Assembly (NCBI GenBank): GCA_019750135.1
Contig: JAIEOV010000023.1
Location: 169,614 to 233,613, forward strand
DNA from: Reyranella sp.
Lineage (GTDB): Bacteria; Pseudomonadota; Alphaproteobacteria; Reyranellales; Reyranellaceae
Direction: 5' to 3'
DNA length: 64,000 nucleotides
Both the position numbers and the translations under genes were made by a program. The notes under the pieces are model-generated. The model did not search any database, had not been told where the DNA came from, and saw only the letters and a program-made list of their open reading frames with translations. How positions within the stretch are numbered: the first letter of the stretch is position 1; every line of letters starts with the position of its first letter. Shown here piece after piece: positions 54,917-63,939 of this stretch.

Positions 54917-56041
54917 TCACCGCACGGCTGTCGTCGGCATGCCGTCTTGCTGGTGACGCCGACCGCTGGCCTGTACCACCATCATGTACTCGGCAAGATT
55001 CTCGAGGGTGACGAGGCCAACGAGACGTCCGTCGTCGTCGTCGACAACCCCGACCAGGGGCTGGCCGCCCTGAAGCTTCGCCACCGCCTCGCTGAGAGGT
55101 GCGCGGCGATCGACCGTGGCAACAGGCCGCTCCATGACATCGACGACGGGGGTGTCGGGACCGCGATCAGTCAAGGCGCGGATGATTCCGTCACGGGTGA
55201 GAATGCCCTGCAGCCGTCCAGCGCCGTCGATGACCGGAAAGTTGCGCTGGGTCGATGACAGCAGCTTGTCCACGCCCTGCGACACGGTGGACCGCATGTC
55301 GAGGGTCGAGAACGCGGTGATGGTCGCATCCAACACTCCAGCGCCCCTCGCAGCCTCTCCCAGTTCGGTCGCGTAGACTTCCTGGGAAGCCGCCAGGAAG
55401 ATGAAAAGGGCAATGAAAACGAGGATGGGATTGCCGAACAGGCCAAGGAATCCCAGGCCGAGGGCGATGCCATGGCCGATCCGTGCCGCAATGCGCGTGG
55501 CGCGCGCCCGGTCGAGCCGGAGCGACAGCAGCGCGCGCAGGACACGGCCGCCGTCCATCGGAAACGCCGGGATGAGGTTGAACACGCCAAGCATCGCATT
55601 GGCCAGCGCCAGCCGAGTGGCGAAGTCGAGCTTGAGGTCGTCCATGGGGGCGACTGTCAGCTCGGCGCCAAGATCCGCACCGAAGAGCACGATCAGGATC
55701 GCGGCGATCAAGCCGTTTACAGTCGGTCCCGCCAGCGCCACGAGCAGCTCCTGAGCCGGCTTCTCCGGCATGCGCTCGACACTGGCGATGCCACCGATCG
55801 GCAGAAGGGTGATGTCTCGCGTGACGATGCCGAACGACTTCGCAGTCAGTATGTGACCGTACTCGTGCAGCAAGACACAGCCAAACACCGCCAGGATGAA
55901 GACGATGGCGTCGACAGCGGCGGCCGCGCCGCCCTGCATGCCGGCCACGAGCCCGAACCAGAGGACGAGTAATAAAAACGTGAAGTGGACGCGGACCTCG
56001 GTCCCGGCTATGCGGCCGAGAGAAACAGACCAACCCGCCAT
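54917..56041 (-). CDS. Site-2 protease family metalloprotease with CBS domains
   Basis: 374 aa from ATG 56041 (GGGAG 8 nt upstream; ATG 56056 also possible). Six or so membrane segments, the zinc motif HEYGH at residues 59-63 within a helix, and the second site NLIPAFPMDGGRVL. A C-terminal CBS pair (about 240-355) follows. This is the archaeal/Rip-like S2P-CBS architecture: intramembrane proteolysis gated by adenyl nucleotides. Targets unknown, perhaps an anti-sigma factor or membrane stress protein. An imperfect box lies 70 nt upstream. Confidence 0.92.
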   Translation of the reverse strand: MAGWSVSLGRIAGTEVRVHFTFLLLVLWFGLVAGMQGGAAAAVDAIVFILAVFGCVLLHEYGHILTAKSFGIVTRDITLLPIGGIASVERMPEKPAQELLVALAGPTVNGLIAAILIVLFGADLGAELTVAPMDDLKLDFATRLALANAMLGVFNLIPAFPMDGGRVLRALLSLRLDRARATRIAARIGHGIALGLGFLGLFGNPILVFIALFIFLAASQEVYATELGEAARGAGVLDATITAFSTLDMRSTVSQGVDKLLSSTQRNFPVIDGAGRLQGILTRDGIIRALTDRGPDTPVVDVMERPVATVDRRAPLSEAVAKLQGGQPLVGVVDDDDGRLVGLVTLENLAEYMMVVQASGRRHQQDGMPTTAVR

Positions 56042-56104
56042 GACGATAACTCCCATTGTGCGACAGGTACCGGAGCCATGATCGCCGAGCAGAACCAGCC
56101 AGCC

Positions 56105-56118
56105 ATGATCCGGGTCAA
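56105..56118. promoter_or_regulatory. FNR/FixK-type box, one mismatch (ATGATccggGTCAA)
   Basis: Centred 70 nt before the site-2 protease start on the minus strand. The first T of the left arm is A. Confidence 0.45.
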
Positions 56119-56164
56119 CATCAGGCGCGCTGTCGTGGCACCGGCCATGCCTTGCAACCCGGCT

Positions 56165-57007
56165 TCAATGGGACACTAATGAGCAATGATCGGGGCGCAG
56201 GAGGACGTCTCTCGTGATCCCTCCCAGCACCCACTCGCGCAGACGCGTATGACCGTAGGCTCCGCCGACGATCAGTCCGGCTTCGAGTTTCCTTGCGATG
56301 TCGTGGAGCTGCCCGGCCTCCTCGTTGGCCCGGACCTCGGCGCGCGCCGCCGCAGCGACGCCGTGATGGGCCAACCAATCGATGACGTCCTGCGTGCGCG
56401 CGCGGGCGTCGGTCAGGTCCTCGGACGCCGCGATCTCGACCACGGTCACGCGGTCAGCGGCCTTCAGGAGGGGCAAGGCGTCATCTACGGCCCTACGGCT
56501 TTCGCGCGTATCCTTCCAGAAGACAACGGCATGACCGAGGTCGAGCCTGCTTTCAGCGGCGCCGGCGATCAGCACCGGCCGGCCGGCGCGTAGAACCAGT
56601 TCGGCCAGATCAGGATTGCGCGAGCGGTCGGGCAACGTGCGACTTTCCAAAGCAGGCGTTATCAAGAGGTCGGCGGCCCGCAGCTGGTCGGCCACGTAAC
56701 CCGCGATCGAGCCGTAGCTGAGGGCTGTCGACCGCCATTCGATGCTCGTCACCCTGCCCTCGAAGGCGGCACGGAACTCCTTTTCCGCCGCTCGCAGTTC
56801 TTTGCCGATCTGTTCGCAATCCCAGTTGATAAGGTCAGCCGGCACATACATGTCGGCACTGCCGTAGATCTGTATCGGCTGACGGGCGCTGACGCCTATC
56901 ACCTTTGCGAGTCTGAAGCGCTGTGCAAAATCGGCAGCCAGCTTGAGCAAAGCGTCGTTGGGAAAGCCCGCGGCAAGGCGAACCATGATACTCGTGGGCG
57001 TCATCAT
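56165..57007 (-). CDS. Universal stress protein, tandem-domain type
   Basis: 280 aa from ATG 57007 (GAGGG upstream; ATG 57004 also possible). The N-domain starts TPTSIMVRLAAGFPNDALLK; the C-domain ends with GGAYGHTRLREWVLGGITRDVLL, the usual nucleotide-binding loop. It is the intact paralogue of the broken gene at 47650-48394. A box lies 56 nt upstream. Ligand and partners are unknown. Confidence 0.9.
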   Translation of the reverse strand: MMTPTSIMVRLAAGFPNDALLKLAADFAQRFRLAKVIGVSARQPIQIYGSADMYVPADLINWDCEQIGKELRAAEKEFRAAFEGRVTSIEWRSTALSYGSIAGYVADQLRAADLLITPALESRTLPDRSRNPDLAELVLRAGRPVLIAGAAESRLDLGHAVVFWKDTRESRRAVDDALPLLKAADRVTVVEIAASEDLTDARARTQDVIDWLAHHGVAAAARAEVRANEEAGQLHDIARKLEAGLIVGGAYGHTRLREWVLGGITRDVLLRPDHCSLVSH

Positions 57008-57056
57008 CCTGGCCCTCGTCGAAAGCTGGAGAATGGATGATCGACCTGTCGGGTCC

Positions 57057-57070
57057 TTGATCCTGCTCAA
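57057..57070. promoter_or_regulatory. FNR/FixK-type box (TTGATcctgCTCAA)
   Basis: Centred 56 nt before the tandem universal stress protein start at 57007. Confidence 0.75.
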
Positions 57071-57085
57071 GCCCCGGAAATCGAT

Positions 57086-57574
57086 CTAGTACGGCTCGTC
57101 ACGCCAACCGATGCTGTAGAAGAGTCGGGCGAACATCAGCTCGCCAATGAAGAAAGCTGCGACCGCAACCGCAATATCGAGGCCGGTCAACGAGAGCGCC
57201 TGGCTACCTGCCAGCAGCGGCAGCACCGACTCGGGCAGCTGATCCAATCCAAGGGCCTGGCTGCTAGGGGCCCGCCCGAGGCGCCGCTTCAGGAAGCTCG
57301 ACAGCAGGTCCCCGGCCATGGCCGTCACGGCCATCATCGCACCGACCCATGGTGCAACACCGACGACCGGAGCGCCGCCCGTTGCGGCCACTATGGACAC
57401 CAAGATCCCGCGGATCGTCTTCGAAGGACCAAACAGCGGGCGCCCGTCGAAGAGCAAAAGGCCGCCATCGAGAGGATGGGCCAAGCGCGTCCCCAGCAGC
57501 TTCTTCGCCACCAGTGGCGCGGTGTTCGCCAGCGTCAATATCGCCAGTGCCTGTGCGATTGCCGAGAAATGCAT
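57086..57574 (-). CDS. CDP-archaeol synthase-like membrane protein (CarS/DUF46)
   Basis: A 162-aa protein with four or five hydrophobic helices and the CDP-alcohol synthase signature LLLFDGRPLFGPSKTIRG, followed by GDLLSSFLKRRLG. In archaea CarS activates unsaturated archaetidic acid with CTP; bacterial homologues probably make a CDP-activated lipid of unknown kind. With the acyltransferase fusion this suggests membrane-lipid remodelling in the regulon. A box lies 58 nt upstream. Confidence 0.83.
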   Translation of the reverse strand: MHFSAIAQALAILTLANTAPLVAKKLLGTRLAHPLDGGLLLFDGRPLFGPSKTIRGILVSIVAATGGAPVVGVAPWVGAMMAVTAMAGDLLSSFLKRRLGRAPSSQALGLDQLPESVLPLLAGSQALSLTGLDIAVAVAAFFIGELMFARLFYSIGWRDEPY

Positions 57575-57625
57575 GCGGAACCTTGCTTATGCTTGCCAAT
57601 CGACAGGATGCATCGATGCCCGACC

Positions 57626-57639
57626 TTGACTTGGCTCAA
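57626..57639. promoter_or_regulatory. FNR/FixK-type box (TTGACttggCTCAA)
   Basis: Centred 58 nt before the CarS-like gene on the minus strand. Confidence 0.75.
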
Positions 57640-57658
57640 ATTAGGATCGAGGCGGTCG

Positions 57659-57672
57659 TTGATCTCGATCAA
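57659..57672. promoter_or_regulatory. FNR/FixK-type box (TTGATctcgATCAA)
   Basis: Perfect palindrome centred 69 nt before the DUF3775 gene on the plus strand, 33 bp from the previous box. The two boxes form a divergent control region like that at 49036-49081. Confidence 0.85.
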
Positions 57673-57734
57673 GGTGAGTGCCGACCGTCGATGGTTGGGT
57701 TTCAGCACTAATTCCGGCTCCATGAGGTCGACAG

Positions 57735-58184
57735 ATGACGCGCCGCACCCAAGAGGTGGAAACAGCCCCTCCGCTCCCGGCCCTGACCATCTCGCCCGAG
57801 AAGATCTGCTTCATCATTGTGAAGGCGCGGGAATTCGACGCCAAGGATCCGGCGAGCGAGCCCGACCCCGGCTCGAATCCGAGCGACGACATGGGCATCG
57901 CCGTGCTGGAAGATCATGGCGACGACCCGGTGCAGGAGGAGCTGGTTTCGTTCATCGACGCTTTGTCCCTGGACGAGCAGATCGATCTCGTGGCCATCGC
58001 CTGGCTTGGGCGCGACGGCACCGGGCGCGACGACTGGCAAGACACGAGGCGAGAAGCGGCGCGCGCCCACAATGACCGGACCGCCAGCTACCTGCTCGGC
58101 ATGCCGATGCTCGCCGACTTTCTCGAAGAGGGTCTTTCCATGCTCGGCCTGTCCTGCGAAGAGTTCGAGCTCGGTCGCCTGTGA
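57735..58184 (+). CDS. DUF3775-domain protein
   Basis: A 149-aa protein. The DUF3775 pattern is clear: LTISPEKICFIIVKAREFDA, LVSFIDALSLDEQIDLVAIA, WLGRDG and LGMPMLADFLEEGL. A small acidic cytoplasmic protein of unknown function common in alphaproteobacteria. First gene of a rightward unit with the Lon-like protease 12 nt downstream. Confidence 0.85.
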   Translation: MTRRTQEVETAPPLPALTISPEKICFIIVKAREFDAKDPASEPDPGSNPSDDMGIAVLEDHGDDPVQEELVSFIDALSLDEQIDLVAIAWLGRDGTGRDDWQDTRREAARAHNDRTASYLLGMPMLADFLEEGLSMLGLSCEEFELGRL

Positions 58185-58196
58185 GCGCCTCTGAGC

Positions 58197-60620
58197 ATGC
58201 GCGACACTCCGACGACCGACCAGAGACCGCTGCCGCCTGAAAAGCTGTTCAGGCCCGCCGATCTTTCCCACCTGGATTTCGCGACGACACGCGATCTGGC
58301 GCCGGCACCCGTGCTGGCCGGACAACAGCGAGCGGCTGAAGCGATACGGCTGGGTGCCGGTCTCGCCGCCCGCGGCTTCAACATTTTCGCGACCGGCCGA
58401 ACCGCGGCGCGCATCTCGTCCTCCGTGCGCACGATGGTGCAGACCGTGCAGCCCCAGGGCAAGGCGCCTAAGGACTGGGTCTACGTCAACAACTTCCCTT
58501 TTCCACACCGGCCCACGGCGATCGCGCTCCCCGCCGGCCGTGCCATGCCCCTCCAACAGGCGATGCGGAAACTGATCGATGACCTTCGCGTGACGCTCCC
58601 CGCCCTGTTCGAAAGCGACGACTATCAGCGCCGGCGAACCGCCATCGACGAGACATTGCACGCCAATACCGACAAGGTCTTTCAGGCTTTGGCGGGCAAG
58701 GCCACATCGCGCGGCTTGGCCATCATCCGCACGCCCATGGGCTTTACCGTCGCGGCGACGGACAAGGGCGAAATCGTCGACGCCGATGCATTCAGCAAGT
58801 GGCCGGAAGACCGCAGGAAGAGCACGCAGGAGGCTATCGCCCAGATAGAACGAGAGATGGAGCAGACCCTCCGCTCCATCCCGAAGCTCAAGAAGGAAAG
58901 CCGCGACGCCATCACCGCGCTCGATCAGGAGACCGCTCGCTTCGCCATCTATCAGGAAATCGACGAGCTTCGCGCGGCCTTCGCGGATCTGCCTCAGGTT
59001 CTCGATCACCTGGAGGCGGTTCGCAACGACGTGCTGCAGAATGTCCAGCTCTTCCTGGGTCAGCCCGAAGGAACGGCCGCGGCGCGCCTGGAGGCGCTGC
59101 CGCTGGGGCACCCTTTTGAGCGCTACGACGTCAACGTCCTGGTCAGCAACGATACCAGCGGCCGGCCGCCCGTGGTGGAGGAGCTCAATCCGACTCTCGG
59201 CAACCTTCTCGGCCGTGTCGAGCACATGTCTTATCAGGGGGCGTTGGTCACCAACTTCCGCATGATCAAGGCGGGGTCGCTGCATCGCGCCAACGGCGGC
59301 ACGATCGTAATCGACGCCCGCAGCCTCTTCAGCGAACCCTACGCATGGTCCGCGCTGAAGCGCGTGCTGGTGCGCGAGGAGATCGTGATCGAGGATCTCG
59401 CACACATCGTCGGGTTGATGTCGACGGCGACGCTCGAGCCCAGCCCCATTCCGCTCAACGTCAAGGTGATCCTGTTCGGCGAGCGCCTGATCTACTACCT
59501 GCTGGCCGCGCTCGACCCCGAGTTCCGCCAGCACTTCAAGATCCTCGCCGACTTCGAGGACGAGGTCGAGCGCTCGCCCGACGGCGAGGCCCTGCTGGCA
59601 CGGCTGATCGGGGGGCTGGCCAACGAAGCCGGGGTGCGCGCCCTCGACCGTGGCGGCGTGGAAGCCGCCATCGAGCGGGCTGCACGCCTGGCCGACGATG
59701 CGACCAAGCTATCGCTCCTGGTCGAGGACATCCGCGACCTGGTCATCGAGTCAGATCACTGGGCGGCAGCCGGTGGACGCGACGTCATCACTCGCGCCGA
59801 TGTCGAACGGGCGCTGCACGGCCAGCGGCAGCGGGCGTCGCGGCTGGAGGAACGCAGCCGCGAAATGATCCTGCGCGGCGTATCCCTCATCGCGACCGAG
59901 GGCAGCGAGATCGGGCAGATCAATGGTCTCTCGGTCATCGACCTCGCCGGCTACGCGTTCGGGCGGCCATCGCGTATAACCGCCCGCGTCGGGCCCGGCA
60001 GCGGCAAGATCGTCGACATCGAGCGCGAAGTCGAACTCGGCGGTCCGGTTCATTCCAAGGGTGTGCTTATCCTCTCGGGCTTCATCGCCGGGCGATATGC
60101 GCTCGACGCCCCAATGTCGTTGCAGGCCAGTTTGGTCTTCGAGCAGTCCTACGGCGGCGTCGAGGGCGACAGCGCTTCCGTCGCCGAGCTCTGCGCCCTG
60201 CTCTCAGCCCTTTCCGGCCTGCCAGTGCGCCAGGATCTTGCTGTCACCGGCTCGGTGAACCAGCACGGCGACGTGCAGGCCATCGGCGGCGTCAACGAGA
60301 AGATCGAGGGCTACTTCGATGTCTGCGCCGCCCGCGGCCTGACCGGCCGTCAGGGCGTGCTGATACCCGCGGCGAATGTCCAGCATCTCATGCTGCGGCA
60401 CGACGTGGTGCAGGCCTGCAAGGACGGCAAGTTCGCTGTCCTTGCCATTGGCACCGTCGACGAGGCGATCGCCATCCTGGCCGGTCGCGCCGCCGGCTCC
60501 CGCGGTCCCAATCGTCGCTATCCCGACGGCAGCGTGAACGCCGCGGTCGAAGACTGTCTGATCCGGTTCGCCGCCGCGCGCAAGGCGATGACGGCCGAGA
60601 GCGAAGCAAGGAAGCCCTGA
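58197..60620 (+). CDS. Lon-like protease (LonB/AAA_32 type) with degenerate N-terminal ATP site
   Basis: An 807-aa protein. The C-terminal Lon proteolytic domain has the Ser-Lys dyad: Ser659 in GVEGDSASVAEL and Lys702 in GGVNEKIEGYF, with the normal 43-residue spacing. The middle is the helical insert and AAA core of the archaeal LonB/AAA_32 group (VYVNNFPFPHRPTAIALPAG, VVEELNPTLGNLLGRVEH, GGTIVIDARSLFSEPYAWSA). The expected P-loop reads ATGRTAARISSSV without the GK[ST] lysine, so ATP use may be altered. It degrades damaged or regulatory proteins. Confidence 0.9.
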   Translation: MRDTPTTDQRPLPPEKLFRPADLSHLDFATTRDLAPAPVLAGQQRAAEAIRLGAGLAARGFNIFATGRTAARISSSVRTMVQTVQPQGKAPKDWVYVNNFPFPHRPTAIALPAGRAMPLQQAMRKLIDDLRVTLPALFESDDYQRRRTAIDETLHANTDKVFQALAGKATSRGLAIIRTPMGFTVAATDKGEIVDADAFSKWPEDRRKSTQEAIAQIEREMEQTLRSIPKLKKESRDAITALDQETARFAIYQEIDELRAAFADLPQVLDHLEAVRNDVLQNVQLFLGQPEGTAAARLEALPLGHPFERYDVNVLVSNDTSGRPPVVEELNPTLGNLLGRVEHMSYQGALVTNFRMIKAGSLHRANGGTIVIDARSLFSEPYAWSALKRVLVREEIVIEDLAHIVGLMSTATLEPSPIPLNVKVILFGERLIYYLLAALDPEFRQHFKILADFEDEVERSPDGEALLARLIGGLANEAGVRALDRGGVEAAIERAARLADDATKLSLLVEDIRDLVIESDHWAAAGGRDVITRADVERALHGQRQRASRLEERSREMILRGVSLIATEGSEIGQINGLSVIDLAGYAFGRPSRITARVGPGSGKIVDIEREVELGGPVHSKGVLILSGFIAGRYALDAPMSLQASLVFEQSYGGVEGDSASVAELCALLSALSGLPVRQDLAVTGSVNQHGDVQAIGGVNEKIEGYFDVCAARGLTGRQGVLIPAANVQHLMLRHDVVQACKDGKFAVLAIGTVDEAIAILAGRAAGSRGPNRRYPDGSVNAAVEDCLIRFAAARKAMTAESEARKP

Positions 60621-61396
60621 TGTCCAAGGGCCCGCCACCTTATCGGCGCGCCGTGCTGGGCATGGGAGCCCGAGGTGTCGGTCGCGACGTGCTCCGGACG
60701 GTGGCCGAGTTCGCCCGCCTGCTCCGCCTGGAGATGCTGGGCCTCTTCATTGAAGACCGGTCGTTGTTGGCCTTGGCGGCCCTGCCATTTGCCCGTGAGC
60801 TGCGTCTGCCCGGCCACGACTGGCGCGCGTTGGAGGTGCAAGGCATTGCCGACGAACTGCGTGCCGCGGCGTTGCGCGCCCGCAAGCTGTTCGAGGAGGA
60901 AATCGAACCGCAGGGCATCGCCTACTCTTTCGAAGTGCAACGCGGCGATCCAGCAATTCTGTCGGGCAACGTCACACGACCCACCGACATCCTCATCGTC
61001 GTGGAACCTGACGCCTCCGAAATGCTCGCATGTGGATGGGAACCAACCCGGTGGGCCGCCGCAACGTCAGCGGCGGCCGTCCTTTTGCTGCCGCGCTCGG
61101 GAATGCCGCGACGCGGCCCGATAGCGGCAATAGCGGCCAGCAACTCGGACCCATCGTTCCAGCTAGCCGCATGGCTGGCAGCTGCCATGGGCGAGAAGGC
61201 TCTTGCCATACCGTCGGCCGATCCAGCTTCTACAGCGGCGCTACTGGCTTCACTGCACCGTGTGCTCGGCTTCCACCAGGAACGCCTCCTCATCCTGCCG
61301 CGGGAGGCCGCAATGCCTGAAGAGTTGCCATTGGAACTGGCTGCACAGCGCAGAGTGCCGATCCTCGTCATTAATGCCGAGCATCAACCTGACTGA
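60620..61396 (+). CDS. Universal-stress-like hypothetical protein
   Basis: 258 aa; ATG shares one base with the Lon stop (TGATG). The opening RRAVLGMGARGVGRDVLRTV with a hydrophobic strand LEMLGLFIEDRSLL resembles the Rossmann-like UspA fold, but the ATP loop is missing. I call it only a distant relative. Co-transcription with the protease suggests an adaptor or a related stress role. Confidence 0.6.
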   Translation: MSKGPPPYRRAVLGMGARGVGRDVLRTVAEFARLLRLEMLGLFIEDRSLLALAALPFARELRLPGHDWRALEVQGIADELRAAALRARKLFEEEIEPQGIAYSFEVQRGDPAILSGNVTRPTDILIVVEPDASEMLACGWEPTRWAAATSAAAVLLLPRSGMPRRGPIAAIAASNSDPSFQLAAWLAAAMGEKALAIPSADPASTAALLASLHRVLGFHQERLLILPREAAMPEELPLELAAQRRVPILVINAEHQPD

Positions 61397-61400
61397 TCGC

Positions 61401-61655
61401 TTATCTATGCGGCTCTTCTTCCTTATCCGACAGCAGCTCGACGATCTGGGCCGCGATCAACGGGACATGGTGCCCGCTCTTGGCGAGCACGTCGTGATCG
61501 CCCGCCATGCAGATCGCTGCGTCTTCCAGGTCCGCAAGTGTCGGCTTCAATGCCAGGATCTCCGCGATCGCGTCGTCTTCGAGATTGCCGAAGATCTTGC
61601 GGACATCGCTCAGAGACGCAGGGCGAGCCGTATCGGCTATGGGACGGCTGTTCAT
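61401..61655 (-). CDS. Small conserved protein, paralogue of 35356-35676
   Basis: An 84-aa protein with GGAGG 7 nt before the ATG. The core VRKIFGNLEDDAIAEILALK, PTLADLEDAAICMAGDHDVL matches the other copy across about 60 residues, including the conserved ILxLxPTxADLxxA and MAGDxDVL. Predicted helical, acidic, cytoplasmic. It lies under a divergent box shared with a universal stress protein gene. Confidence 0.7.
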   Translation of the reverse strand: MNSRPIADTARPASLSDVRKIFGNLEDDAIAEILALKPTLADLEDAAICMAGDHDVLAKSGHHVPLIAAQIVELLSDKEEEPHR

Positions 61656-61702
61656 GGGTTGTCCTCCACAGACAAAGAATACCTCTCCAAGGTCACGTGA
61701 CT

Positions 61703-61716
61703 TTGATCACGATCAA
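61703..61716. promoter_or_regulatory. FNR/FixK-type box (TTGATcacgATCAA), divergent
   Basis: Perfect palindrome centred 54 nt before the leftward small protein (61655) and 68 nt before the rightward stress protein (61778). One operator probably controls both. Confidence 0.85.
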
Positions 61717-61777
61717 AGCCGCCACGGCGTCTCTCTTCCAGCATAAGCGGGGCGTTGCCAAGGAACAGGAGGGGACG

Positions 61778-62215
61778 ATGTTCCAGCACATTCTCGTAGC
61801 GACCGATGGCTCTTTGTTGTCGGAAGCTGCCGTCGACAATGCCATGAGTCTCGCCCGCGATGCCGGCGCGAAAGTGACGGCAGTGACCGTGACCGAGCCT
61901 TTTCAGGTGATCGCAGCGGATTCGAAGCAGCTGTCCGATACGAAAGAAGCCTATGACAGGCACGTCAAGGCAGAAGCCGCGCGCTACGTCGCAAGCGCCG
62001 AACGCAAGGCGAAAGCCTTGGGCGTGCAATGCCGCGTGGTCCAGGTCGAGAGTGAGGAGCCCTACAAGGCGATCATCGACACCGCCAAGGCATCCGGTTG
62101 CGATCTGATCGCGATGGCCTCGCACGGCCGGCGCGGCGTTTCCGCCCTTGTCCTCGGCAGTGTCACGAACAAGGTGCTGACGCACAGCTCGATACCCGTT
62201 CTCGTCTACCGCTGA
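61778..62215 (+). CDS. Universal stress protein, single UspA domain
   Basis: A 145-aa protein with GGAGGGG before the ATG. MFQHILVATDGSLLSEAAVD opens the fold and MASHGRRGVSALVLGSVTNK forms the ATP loop. Close paralogue of the protein at 33453-33890. Nicotinate phosphoribosyltransferase follows 23 nt downstream, probably on the same transcript. Confidence 0.95.
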   Translation: MFQHILVATDGSLLSEAAVDNAMSLARDAGAKVTAVTVTEPFQVIAADSKQLSDTKEAYDRHVKAEAARYVASAERKAKALGVQCRVVQVESEEPYKAIIDTAKASGCDLIAMASHGRRGVSALVLGSVTNKVLTHSSIPVLVYR

Positions 62216-62238
62216 AGCAGCCGGCGAGAAGCCATCCC

Positions 62239-63582
62239 ATGCTCGACCACAGCTTGCTGCTTACGGACCTCTATCAACTGTCCATGATGGAGGTCTATGC
62301 GCGGCACCGCATGCGGCAGCCAGCGGTGTTCGAGCTATTCGTGCGTAAACTTCCGGCCCGCCGCGGCTTCCTGATGATGGCCGGACTCGAGCAGCTCGTC
62401 GACTTTCTCGAAGGGATGCAGTACTCGCCGGAAGAGCTCGACTGGCTGCGCTCGACCGATCTCTTCTCGCCGGACTTCGTCGACAGCCTTGCCGACGTCC
62501 GCTTCACCGGCGACCTCGACAGCATGGCAGAGGGCAGCGTGTTCTTCCCCGACGAGCCGCTCATACGCATCACTGCGCCATTGCCGGAAGCGCAACTGGT
62601 GGAGTCCCGTCTCATCAATCTCATTCACTACCAGACCGTTATCGCCTCCACGGCGGCGCGCATGGTGCTGGCGGCGCCTGGCCGAAGCCTCGTCGACTTC
62701 GGCTTCCGCCGCGCCCATGGCGCCGAGGCGGGCTTGTTGGCGGCGCGGGCTGCCTATATCGCCGGCTTCGCGGGAACAGCAACTTTGGCGGCGAACCGTG
62801 CCTACGGCGTCCCCGTCTTCGGCACCATGGCGCACTCCTACATCCAGGCGCATGACGACGAGACGACGGCATTCGAACGTTTCGCGCTGGCCCGGCCGAA
62901 GGATCTCACTCTACTGATTGACACCTACGACACGGAAGCCGGTGCCCGCTTGGTAGCGCGGCTGGCACCACGGCTTGTAACCGCCGGCGTCTCGATTGCC
63001 GCGGTGCGCCTCGACAGCGGAGACCTTGCGATGCATGCGCAAAATGTGCGTTCCATCCTGGACGCCGCGGGCCTGCGGAACATCCGCATCATGGCGAGCG
63101 GTGGCCTCGACGATCTCAGTCTGCAGTCGCTCGTCGGGCAGCAGGCGCCCATCGACTGGTTCGGCGTCGGCACCAGCCTGACCACCGCTTCGGACGTGCC
63201 GGCACTCGATTGCGCCTACAAGCTGCAGGAGTATGCCGGGCGTCCGAGACGCAAGCTGAGCGAAGGCAAGGCCACCTGGCCTGGCCGCAAGCAGGTCTGG
63301 AGGCGTTTCCATCTAGACGGCACCCTCTCCCGCGACACTGTGCGCCTGGCCGACGAGGCTCCCTCTGGCCAACCGCAGCTGCACCCCGTCATGCGCAGTG
63401 GACGACGCGTCACCAAGCTGCCCAGTCTTGCGGAAGCCCGCGCCCATGCCGCGGACTGCCTCGCTTCTCTCCCTGAACCGCTGCGGCGTCTAGAGGCTTT
63501 CGACGTACCGGTTGAGATCAGCCCTGCATTGCGCGGGCTCGCCGCTCGGATGGACCAGGAAAGAAGGACGCCGTCTGCCTGA
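62239..63582 (+). CDS. pncB: Nicotinate phosphoribosyltransferase
   Basis: A 447-aa protein. Family landmarks: LLTDLYQLSMMEVYARHRM, VFELFVRKLPARRGFLMMAG, DFGFRRAHGAEAGLLAARAA (the loop with the conserved His), GTMAHSYIQAHDDE and FGVGTSLTTASDVPALDCAYK. It forms nicotinate mononucleotide from nicotinate and PRPP for NAD salvage. Together with the PRPP synthetase at 28.0-29.0 kb it suggests NAD maintenance as part of the program. Confidence 0.93.
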   Translation: MLDHSLLLTDLYQLSMMEVYARHRMRQPAVFELFVRKLPARRGFLMMAGLEQLVDFLEGMQYSPEELDWLRSTDLFSPDFVDSLADVRFTGDLDSMAEGSVFFPDEPLIRITAPLPEAQLVESRLINLIHYQTVIASTAARMVLAAPGRSLVDFGFRRAHGAEAGLLAARAAYIAGFAGTATLAANRAYGVPVFGTMAHSYIQAHDDETTAFERFALARPKDLTLLIDTYDTEAGARLVARLAPRLVTAGVSIAAVRLDSGDLAMHAQNVRSILDAAGLRNIRIMASGGLDDLSLQSLVGQQAPIDWFGVGTSLTTASDVPALDCAYKLQEYAGRPRRKLSEGKATWPGRKQVWRRFHLDGTLSRDTVRLADEAPSGQPQLHPVMRSGRRVTKLPSLAEARAHAADCLASLPEPLRRLEAFDVPVEISPALRGLAARMDQERRTPSA

Positions 63583-63603
63583 GCGGCGGCAATCTGGTCG
63601 CTG

Positions 63604-63861
63604 TCAGCCGGCGAAAGCAGTTGCTCTGCGGAGTGCCGTTCGGCATCGCTCAGCTTGTCGGATCGCTGGTTCGACGTGCCGCGGGCGGAAAAGACCAGCC
63701 GGCGGTGTCGGCGACCCCTCGTCTTCCGGCAGCAGGATGGTGCGCAGCGCACCGGCATACATGCGGGCGAGTTCGACGATGAGAGCCATCAGCAGGAAAC
63801 CTGCGGCCAGCAGGCCAAAGATGCGGCCGGCGTAAAAGCCGAGGTCGAAGCGGCGGGCCAT
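63604..63861 (-). pseudogene. MASE4-like membrane segment stub
   Basis: The frame from ATG 63861 encodes RFDLGFYAGRIFGLLAAGFL then LMALIVELARMYAGALR, which resembles the last helix pair of MASE4 sensor domains. The sequence after it is unstructured and the upstream helices are missing, cut about 60 nt upstream by the transposase region. It is probably a fragment of a sensor kinase or cyclase gene. Confidence 0.4.
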
Positions 63862-63939
63862 GACCGACCGAAGGCGCGGCGCGGATGGCGACGTGCACCC
63901 GAGTGTCGGCAGCTCTGCGACCGCTAGAGCGGCGAGCGC

